Assembly: GCA_947384095.1 (NCBI GenBank) | Contig: CANDFU010000155.1 | Span: 1 to 5,338, forward strand | Origin: an uncultured Roseburia sp. | Lineage (GTDB): Bacteria; Bacillota; Clostridia; Lachnospirales; Lachnospiraceae | Reading direction: 5' to 3' | Length of the DNA stretch: 5,338 nt | Shown here: one piece after another, positions 1-5,338 of the stretch | How the letters are laid out: each line of letters starts with the position of its first letter | Numbering within the stretch: the first letter of the stretch is position 1 | Program-made: the position numbers and the translations under genes | Notes under the pieces: generated by a model | What the model saw: only the letters and a program-made list of their open reading frames with translations | The model's database searches: none | Told to the model about the DNA's origin: nothing

Positions 1-6
1 GGGAGG
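1..6 (+). promoter_or_regulatory. Ribosome binding site that decides the radical SAM start
   Basis: The window opens with GGGAGG, a strong Shine-Dalgarno core. It directly abuts an ATG at 7, leaving no spacer, but lies 6 nt before a second in-frame ATG at 13. The spacing favours the start at 13. Any promoter lies left of the window. Confidence 0.75.
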
Positions 7-12
7 ATGAGT

Positions 13-1317
13 ATGAAGGTTCAGCAAAGTATGACACTTATGGAGAAGCTTTCCATTCTGGCGGATGCCGCGAAGTATGATGTGGCCTGTACTTCCAGCG
101 GGGTTGACCGGAGCGGGGACAAAAAGAATATGGGGAATTGTCTTGCCGCCGGGTTGTGCCATACTTTTGCCGCAGACGGCAGATGCGTTTCACTGCTCAA
201 GATTTTGTTTACAAATGAATGTATTTTCAATTGTGCGTATTGCCAGAACAATTGCAATTCCGATGTCCCGCGCGCATCGTTTACTCCGGATGAGGTCTGT
301 ACGCTGACGATGGAGTTTTACCGGAGGAATTATATCGAAGGCTTATTTTTAAGTTCGGGAATCCTGATCAGTCCGAATTATACGATGGACCTGATCTGTC
401 AGACGTTGTATCGCCTTCGGAATACGCATCACTTTGGCGGATATATCCATGTCAAAGCGATTCCCGGCGCTGATCCGCTGCTGATCGAGAAGGCCGGGTT
501 TCTGGCGGACCGCATGAGCATCAATCTGGAACTTCCGACAGCGGAGGGATTAAAAAAGCTTGCTCCCTACAAATCACGCGGCACCATCTTAAAGCCGATG
601 CGCCAGATTCAGAGCGGGATTGCAGAGAACCGGAACGAGGTTGCCGTTTATCGCAAAGCGCCCAGATTCGTTCCTGCCGGACAGAGTACACAGATGATTA
701 TCGGCGCGACTCCGGAGAGCGATTTTCAGATTATGAGTGTTGCAGAGGCGCTCTATCAGAATTTTAGCTTGAAAAGGGTATTTTATTCTGCCTTTATCAA
801 TGTAAATCAGAACGCACAGCTTCCGGTGCTCCCCGGCGGCCCGCCCCTTTTGCGGGAACACCGCCTATATCAGGCGGACTGGCTGCTGCGCTATTATCAT
901 TTTACGGTAGATGAGCTGCTTTCAGAGGAGCGGCCGGACTTTAATATCTATCTGGATCCAAAATGTGACTGGGCGATCCGGCATCTGGAGATTTTTCCTG
1001 TGGAGATCAACCGTGCCGCTTACCGTACGCTGCTGCGCGTTCCCGGTATCGGATATAAATCGGCGGAGCGCATTGTAAAGGCGCGCAGGACCAGCAGGCT
1101 GGATTTCCCGGATCTGAAGAAAATCGGTGTTGTGTTAAAGCGTGCGCTCTATTTTATCACCTGCTCGGGCAGGATGATGTACAACACAAAGCTGGACGAG
1201 GATTATATCTGTTCCAGCCTTATGGCAGACCGCACACAGATTCCAAAGGAGATAAGAGAGGGTGGTTATCGGCAGATTTCTCTGTTTGACACAGATCTGG
1301 CCATTGATCAATCCTGA
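13..1317 (+). CDS. Putative DNA modification/repair radical SAM protein (TIGR03916-type)
   Basis: This is a cytoplasmic radical SAM enzyme of the family annotated as putative DNA modification/repair protein; its substrate is not known to me. Starting at ATG 13 it is 434 aa. The [4Fe-4S] motif CX3CX2C is at C70, C74 and C77 (bases 220-243, ECIFNCAYCQNN). C26, C43, C49, C58 and C81 also lie in the first 81 residues. The N-terminal stretch KLSILADAAKYDVAC and the segment AGQSTQMIIGATPESDFQIM are features I associate with this family. A helix-hairpin-helix DNA-binding motif (LLRVPGIGYKSAERIVKARR, bases 1030-1089) is near the C-terminus, which fits action on DNA. An alternative start at 7 adds two residues; ATGs at 31 and 40 are less well placed for the ribosome binding site. 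The gene ends 12 nt before its DUF4130 partner, so the two probably share an operon. The family is well supported; the DNA repair role is inferred from family naming, the helix-hairpin-helix and gene linkage. Confidence 0.93.
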   Translation: MKVQQSMTLMEKLSILADAAKYDVACTSSGVDRSGDKKNMGNCLAAGLCHTFAADGRCVSLLKILFTNECIFNCAYCQNNCNSDVPRASFTPDEVCTLTMEFYRRNYIEGLFLSSGILISPNYTMDLICQTLYRLRNTHHFGGYIHVKAIPGADPLLIEKAGFLADRMSINLELPTAEGLKKLAPYKSRGTILKPMRQIQSGIAENRNEVAVYRKAPRFVPAGQSTQMIIGATPESDFQIMSVAEALYQNFSLKRVFYSAFINVNQNAQLPVLPGGPPLLREHRLYQADWLLRYYHFTVDELLSEERPDFNIYLDPKCDWAIRHLEIFPVEINRAAYRTLLRVPGIGYKSAERIVKARRTSRLDFPDLKKIGVVLKRALYFITCSGRMMYNTKLDEDYICSSLMADRTQIPKEIREGGYRQISLFDTDLAIDQS

Positions 1318-1319
1318 CA

Positions 1320-1325
1320 GGAGGG
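1320..1325 (+). promoter_or_regulatory. Ribosome binding site for the DUF4130 gene
   Basis: GGAGGG sits in the 12-nt gap after the radical SAM stop codon (1315-1317) and 4 nt before the ATG at 1330. A shifted core AGGGAG (1322-1327) is also possible. The strong site shows that the second gene can start independently within the shared transcript. Confidence 0.8.
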
Positions 1326-1329
1326 AGTT

Positions 1330-2118
1330 ATGTATATTTTTATCTGTGAGGACAGTCTGGAGGGCATTCTGACCGGGGTATATGACGCGTGTTCCGGCGG
1401 GCTGGGACATCGTAACATTCATCTTGTTTCCAGCGAGCCGGAAAACTATGAGCTGTTTTGCGAATATATTACAGTTTCGCCGTCCGGGGAGAAGGCAGAG
1501 AAAGTTATAAATACGATTCTTTCCCGTTTCGGGAGGCCGTTTTATGAATCGATATATCAGGCGGCTATGTCGGGGGAAAAGCAGGAAGGGAAGAAGATGG
1601 ATAAGGCGGATGCGATTTATGAGACAATCCTTCTGGCGTTGGCGTGGGGGGATGGGCAGAAGGTGCTGTTGTCTCTGGGGGAGCCTTGCGTGTACCGCGT
1701 TTTTGAACTCTGCAGAAGGACGAATCGGGAAGCCTGTCATCATCTACAGTTTTTAAGATTTTCGGAGCTGGAAAACGGTGTGTTGTTTGCCATAATACAT
1801 CCGAAGGATCATATTCTGCCGTTTTTAGCGGAACATTTTTCAGACCGGCTTCCGCAGGAGAATTTTCTGATTTATGATGAAACACATCAGCTGGCTGCCG
1901 TTCACAAGGCGCTGAAAGGATATCTGCTGGTAGGTGCCGGGGAACTGGACCTTGTAAAAATAAAACAGTATTCCAGGGATGAGCTGGAATACCGAAAGCT
2001 CTGGCTCGCTTTTTTTGACCACATTGCAATTGATTCCCGGCGGAATCCGTCTCTGCAGATGCAGATGATTCCCAAGAGATACTGGGCGGACACGCCGGAA
2101 TTGTCACGTTATCTGTGA
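1330..2118 (+). CDS. TIGR03915-type putative DNA metabolism/repair protein (DUF4130)
   Basis: This 262-aa soluble protein is the usual partner of the radical SAM gene just upstream. Its N-terminal block begins MYIFICEDSLEGILTGVYDA, typical of the family. A charged linker (about residues 80-94) leads into the DUF4130 region (about 95-245), with LLALAWGDGQ, a stretch around VYRVFELCRRTNREACHH, and FAIIHPKDHILPFLAEHF. The end carries RNPSLQMQMIPKRYWADTPEL, which the family commonly has near the end of this domain. In many Proteobacteria the equivalent protein continues into a uracil-DNA glycosylase-like domain. Here it stops straight after DUF4130, the short form I associate with Firmicutes. No catalytic motif is obvious to me, so a nucleic-acid-binding or partner-protein role with the radical SAM enzyme is only an inference. 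No signal peptide or membrane segment is visible. The family call is strong; the function is unknown. Confidence 0.9.
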   Translation: MYIFICEDSLEGILTGVYDACSGGLGHRNIHLVSSEPENYELFCEYITVSPSGEKAEKVINTILSRFGRPFYESIYQAAMSGEKQEGKKMDKADAIYETILLALAWGDGQKVLLSLGEPCVYRVFELCRRTNREACHHLQFLRFSELENGVLFAIIHPKDHILPFLAEHFSDRLPQENFLIYDETHQLAAVHKALKGYLLVGAGELDLVKIKQYSRDELEYRKLWLAFFDHIAIDSRRNPSLQMQMIPKRYWADTPELSRYL

Positions 2119-2151
2119 GGGCTGTGCCCCGATGCGTCATGTCACGGCCCT
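2118..2151. other. Imperfect inverted repeat across the convergent stop codons
   Basis: The arms AGGGCTGTG (2118-2126) and CACGGCCCT (2143-2151) can form a 9-bp stem with one G-U pair and a 16-nt loop. The stem starts at the last base of the DUF4130 stop codon, and its right arm lies in the last codons of TatD on the other strand. A shorter alternative, GGGC-TGT-GCCC (2119-2129), competes with it. There is no T-tract after the stem in either direction, so it is not a standard intrinsic terminator. It may still slow or process transcripts from both converging operons. Confidence 0.35.
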
Positions 2152-2928
2152 GGAAAAGAGGCGCATTGCGTTTTCCCATGTGGCTTTTTCCACTTCGGAG
2201 GGGGAGATTTCTTTTATCTCTGCGATTTTTTCGGCCACATAAGGCAGATAGGAAGATTCGTTCCTCTTACCGCGGTATGGCTCCGGCGCCATGTAGGGAC
2301 AGTCGGTTTCCAGAAGAATACGGGAGAGGGGTATGGCCTGTACGGTTTCTTTTAGTTTTTTTGCATTTTTGAATGTCACGACGCCGCCCACGCCGATATA
2401 ATAGCCTAGTTTTATGTATCTGAGCGCCTGTTCGGCGGAGTAGGAGTAGCAGTGGATCACACCGCAGCCGTCGGCGGAGGGAGACCAGCTTCCCGCGTCG
2501 CTGATAATCTGCATGGTGTCTGCAGCGGCATCGCGGGAGTGGATGATGACGGGGAGGCCTGCATCTTTTGCCAGATGCATCTGTCGGCGGAACCAGCGTC
2601 GCTGCGTTTCCTGTATGGACGGATCCTTTTCCCAGTAGTAGTCCAGGCCGATTTCCCCGACAGCCACGACCTTTTTTTGCCGAGTCTGTTGTCTTAACCA
2701 TAAGAAACTTTCTTCATTCAGATCGGCGATATCGCCTGGATGGACGCCGACGGCGGCATATATGGGGTCATATCGTCCCGCCAGGGCGAGTGTCGTTTTT
2801 GTTGTTGCGATCGAAGCGCCCACATTGATAATCTTGCCGATTCCTTTTTCTGGTAGTTTGGAGAGAAGCGTATTCCGGTCGGAGGCGAATTGTTCGTCAT
2901 CATAATGCGCGTGTGTATCAAAGATCAT
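2137..2928 (-). CDS. TatD family metal-dependent hydrolase (DNase)
   Basis: This is a cytoplasmic TIM-barrel metallohydrolase of the TatD/YcfH/YabD group; members act as metal-dependent nucleases, with roles proposed in DNA repair and quality control. The 263-aa product has the full metal-site set: DTHAHYD (H6, H8) at the start, GEIGLDYYW (E92), VIIHSRDA (H130), GVIHCYSYS (H159) and LETDCPYMAPEP (D209). The length is normal for the family. The frame stays open upstream to an ATG at 3003, but the extra 25 residues precede the conserved MIFDTHAH start and overlap the upstream gene, so ATG 2928 is chosen. That start has an AAAGGAA site 10 nt before it. The start overlaps the stop of the GLUG gene by 11 nt, which suggests translational coupling. 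The 3' end lies 18 nt from the convergent DUF4130 stop. I cannot tell which TatD paralogue this is. Confidence 0.95.
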   Translation of the reverse strand: MIFDTHAHYDDEQFASDRNTLLSKLPEKGIGKIINVGASIATTKTTLALAGRYDPIYAAVGVHPGDIADLNEESFLWLRQQTRQKKVVAVGEIGLDYYWEKDPSIQETQRRWFRRQMHLAKDAGLPVIIHSRDAAADTMQIISDAGSWSPSADGCGVIHCYSYSAEQALRYIKLGYYIGVGGVVTFKNAKKLKETVQAIPLSRILLETDCPYMAPEPYRGKRNESSYLPYVAEKIAEIKEISPSEVEKATWENAMRLFSRAVT

Positions 2929-5307
2929 GACGGCCCGGTTCCTTTCTTTTTTTTCTGTTTCTGTCAGCACGTTTACGATAACGCAGAAGCAGGAAAATTG
3001 CAAGTGCGCAAATGCCTGCTGCGCCGATTGCGTAGATGGCCGGATTTTGTTCTGACGGGAGGGTTACCATGGCGAATGCCGCTCCATACGGGATGGAAGC
3101 CGTCACATAACTGCCGTCTGTCTGAGTCGAAGCCTCATTCCATTTTCCGTCTGTCTCAATCCATAATTGTATGCGTTCTGCATCCTCCGGAATATAAAAA
3201 TGCCCTTCAAGTGTTTCGTAGTTCTTTTCCGGGCTGTCGGAAAGAGTCCAGCTATATGCATAGGCGATGCTGCTTTCTTCTTTTGGGAGTTCTGGCCCGT
3301 CTGTTTTTTCCAGACATAGTTTTGTATCGCTGTAAAATTCCCCTATGGCTAAAAACAGGCTTTTCCCGTCTGCTGCCGTTTCCGCGGATGCGATGCTTTC
3401 TGTCCACGGGATATACTCCGCTGTCACTGTGAGATTGCGGTTGATATTTTTCAATGTGTTCTCTTCCGGCCAGATGACATAACATCCTTCCTTTTCGGGA
3501 GCGTCCGGATAATTTTCTTTTTGGAGACTGCCTCCATATGATACGGTTTTTTCACTCAGTACGTTTTCATCTGCCATAAAAGTCACTGTCACTTTTTCAA
3601 AACCTTTTGGCGTGTGCTCCATTGCCATGATTTCTTCGTAGCTTTTCCGCTCTGCCGCACCGGCATAGCTGATGTTATCGATTCCTTCCGGTCCGCCTCC
3701 TGTAAAATAGTTATCTTTTGCCGTTCCGTCTTCTGTCAGATTGCCTGCGATGCCGCCGCTGCATTCACCGGCGCCTTCGATCGAGCTGGCGCTGATGCTG
3801 TCCTTGATTGTACAGCCGCTGCCTGCGATACCGCCGACATAATCAATTCCGGAGACATTGCACATGCTGTAGGTGTTCTGTATTGCCGCGGAGCTTTTTC
3901 CCGCGATACCGCCCAGGTAACTTCCCGCATCAGATGTGATCTGTCCGTATCCCTGTCCGTCATAGATAAAACCGAGCTCCTGCAGACCTGTGATCCCGCC
4001 GGCGCAGTTCTTTTTTGCGGTGACGCTGCCGTAGTTGACGCAGTGGATAATCACACCGTTTATGGTGGAACGGAGGGTGATATTTGTCGTGTCGGCCAGG
4101 TCAAGATCAAATTCGGGATCGGCCTCATATTCTATATTCATGGTTCCGGCGATTCCGCCGGTATTTAAGTCGCCGTTTATATTTCCATGGTTGACGCAGC
4201 CGGAGACCACGCCGTCGGTGTTCTCCGCTGTCTCGATAGAGGAAATATCCTCTACATATGCTTCGTCTCCCATAAGGACACCTAAGTCCCCGCTGATGGA
4301 ATCTGCAATCTGGCTGATCTGGCCTGCGGCACTGTCGATTCCGTTTGAAATTGACTGCATTCCGGAATCAAGCGTGTCCACCAGATTTTTTACGTCATTA
4401 AGAGCTGCCTGATTATTCATCTGGTTCGAGACATTGTCAGCCAGGTTTCTGGCCGCCTGCCCTGTATCTGAAAAACTCCCCTCAAAGTTTCCAAGATTTT
4501 CGTTGATCGAACCGAGATTGCCATTGATATCATCAGCACTGCCATGTATGACCCCGAGATAATTCTGTATATATGAAACCTGACGGTCTATGGCCGCGAC
4601 AAGGGACGAAATACTGTCCCGGTCCGCTCCGTTCTGCAGCTGACCGGTAATGCTGTTGATCAGGTTCTGCGTGGAACCTGCGGTGTCCGGCAGGAGATTC
4701 TGCAAGGTGGAGAGGTTATCGTTTATGATTCCCAGATTGTACGTGATCGCGTTTACATGTTCTTCCGTAAGCTCCTGGTTGGAATTCTGGATTTCCTGAA
4801 TATTGCGCAGTGCCGTGTTAATCTGATTGATATATTCCTGTGCCTGCGGATAGTCCTGCGAGACAGCCTGTGATAGAGCATTCAGATTGCCGGAAACGGA
4901 ATTCATGGAAGCCGAATATTGATTCATCAGGCTGTCTGCATACTGTTTTGTCTTTGCCGATGTGGAACGCATGGAAGAGGAAATGCCGTTTATCGTCTGG
5001 TTCAGGCGGTTGATTTCTTCCCGTGTCTGGTCTACCTTGTCCTTCATATACTCTGATTCTATATATGGAAGCGCCTGCCCCACGATACCGCCGACATCTT
5101 TACGGCCATATACATTGCCTTCGTTTATGGAAGAGGAGATCAGGCCGTTTTGTTTTCCCGCGATGCCGCCGACGTTGTAGCCGGTATGCTTTAAACCGAC
5201 TACTCCGGTATTTTTGCAATTGGTAATGATGCCTTCGGAGCTTCCTGCAATGCCGCCTGTATGATTGCGCGTTATCATGTTTTGCGTAAGGTTGAAGGAG
5301 CCGATAT
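2918..5307 (-). CDS. GLUG-repeat, coiled-coil, membrane-anchored surface protein (5' partial)
   Basis: I recognise the GLUG-motif class but not a specific function. The frame is open through the right edge and reads IGSFNLTQN before the first in-window ATG (5276-5278), so that ATG is probably internal; the true start and any signal peptide lie outside. About 795 residues are present. Numbering from the ATG: GLUG repeats with GGI(A/V)G cores at 8, 37 and 63; a polar, Asn/Ser/Gln-rich predicted coiled coil at about 72-335; GGI(A/T)G cores at 374, 427, 456, 482 and 508; an InlB/Listeria-Bacteroides-like beta repeat at about 561-624 (VTFMADENVLSEKTVSYGGS); a membrane-proximal domain at about 625-740; a transmembrane helix at about 746-765 (bases 2984-3043); and a 21-residue basic tail. 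There is no LPXTG motif. This predicts an N-out, C-in anchored surface protein, possibly an adhesin or structural protein; that role is inference. Its stop overlaps the TatD start. Confidence 0.8.
2939..2945 (-). promoter_or_regulatory. TatD ribosome binding site inside the GLUG gene
   Basis: On the - strand AAAGGAA precedes the TatD ATG (2926-2928) by 10 nt. It lies within the codons for the Lys/Arg-rich tail of the upstream GLUG protein. It supports the start at 2928 over the upstream ATG at 3003. Confidence 0.65.
3743..4219 (-). repeat. C-terminal block of GLUG repeats (5 cores)
   Basis: Five GLUG-type units carry the cores GGIAG, GGITG, GGIAG, GGIAG and GGIAG (protein positions 374, 427, 456, 482 and 508 counted from the in-window ATG). 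Units are often preceded by a CVN(H/Y)G-like turn, for example CVNHGNING and CVNYGSVTA. The first interval is long because an acidic insert, EYEADPEFDLDLAD, lies between the first two cores. The last three units are spaced evenly at 26 residues, consistent with a regular beta-solenoid turn. Confidence 0.75.
5078..5257 (-). repeat. N-terminal block of GLUG repeats (3 cores)
   Basis: Three GLUG-type units of about 26-29 residues carry the cores GGIAG, GGIAG and GGIVG. In DNA they recur on the + strand as close variants of GC(A/G)AT(A/G)CCGCC near 5081-5096, 5160-5170 and 5248-5256. The block probably continues beyond the contig end, because the sequence before the first core also reads like a GLUG unit. 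GLUG repeats are found in bacterial cell-surface and adhesin-like proteins. Confidence 0.75.
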
Positions 5308-5338
5308 AGATCGGAAGAGCGTCGTGTAGGGAAAGAGT
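5308..5338. other. Illumina TruSeq adapter read-through (sequencing artefact)
   Basis: The final 31 bases start AGATCGGAAGAGC and continue GTCGTGTAGGGAAAGAGT, which is the Illumina TruSeq read-2 adapter read-through as I know it. They are not genomic. The GLUG frame happens to stay open through them, so residues translated from here are spurious. The genomic sequence ends near 5307; a base or two at the join could be shared by chance. Confidence 0.97.

Noticed and set aside
1135..1743. Open frame of 202 codons on the - strand across the junction of the two + strand genes
   Set aside because: It is antisense to two well-supported family genes, has no recognisable domain, and has no spacing that fits an operon.
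1565..2179. Open frame of 204 codons on the - strand opposite the DUF4130 gene
   Set aside because: Its translation is rich in Pro, Arg and Ser with no domain, as expected for a shadow frame, and it overlaps the TatD 3' end out of frame.
2929..3003. Longer TatD start at ATG 3003 with 25 extra residues
   Set aside because: The family begins at the MIFDTHAH strand, the extension overlaps the GLUG coding region, and a suitable ribosome binding site precedes 2928.
2890..3432. Open frame of 180 codons on the + strand opposite the GLUG gene's 3' end
   Set aside because: It has no family motif, its Phe/Arg-rich composition reflects the complement of Lys-rich codons, and it runs through the conserved TatD start.
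3614..4168. Open frame of 184 codons on the + strand, Ala/Asp/Cys-rich and repetitive
   Set aside because: The repetition comes from the antisense of the GLUG GGIAG codons; there is no ribosome binding site or domain.
4274..5065. Possible methyl-accepting chemotaxis or phage tape-measure protein, from the coiled-coil composition
   Set aside because: There is no conserved chemoreceptor hairpin-tip motif or HAMP domain, and the flanking GLUG repeats and C-terminal anchor point to a surface protein.
3743..5257. Recurring GC(A/G)AT(A/G)CCGCC words suggesting a DNA-level repeat array or CRISPR
   Set aside because: The spacing is irregular, the conserved word is short, and every copy is in frame encoding GGIAG, so protein repeats explain it.

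Overview
The window looks like a piece of a Clostridia genome, most likely a gut Lachnospiraceae-type Firmicute. Base composition is close to balanced, ribosome binding sites are strong and purine-rich, intergenic gaps are very short, and the radical SAM/DUF4130 pair has the short form I associate with Firmicutes. The taxonomic call is inference; no rRNA or other marker gene is present. The last 31 bases (5308-5338) are not genomic: they match the Illumina TruSeq adapter read-through sequence, so the right edge is the end of a contig and the gene there is cut.

Layout. There are two gene pairs facing each other. On the + strand, a radical SAM protein of the putative DNA modification/repair family (13-1317) is followed after 12 nt by its usual partner, a DUF4130-type putative DNA metabolism protein (1330-2118). 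On the - strand, a large surface protein with GLUG repeats, a long coiled-coil stalk and a C-terminal membrane anchor (2918 to about 5307, 5' end missing) overlaps by 11 nt a TatD-family metal-dependent hydrolase (2137-2928). The two pairs converge with 18 nt between their stop codons, and an imperfect inverted repeat covers that junction.

How the genes work together. The + strand pair is a conserved two-gene module, tied to DNA repair or modification by its association with uracil-DNA glycosylase-like domains in other bacteria. No glycosylase domain is present here, and the chemistry is not known to me. TatD is a cytoplasmic nuclease-type housekeeping enzyme. It appears translationally coupled to an unrelated surface protein whose basic tail codons also supply TatD's ribosome binding site. 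No RNA genes, mobile elements or CRISPR arrays were seen, and no stretch above 300 bases lacks a gene. The least understood items are the radical SAM/DUF4130 module and the GLUG-coil-GLUG surface protein.
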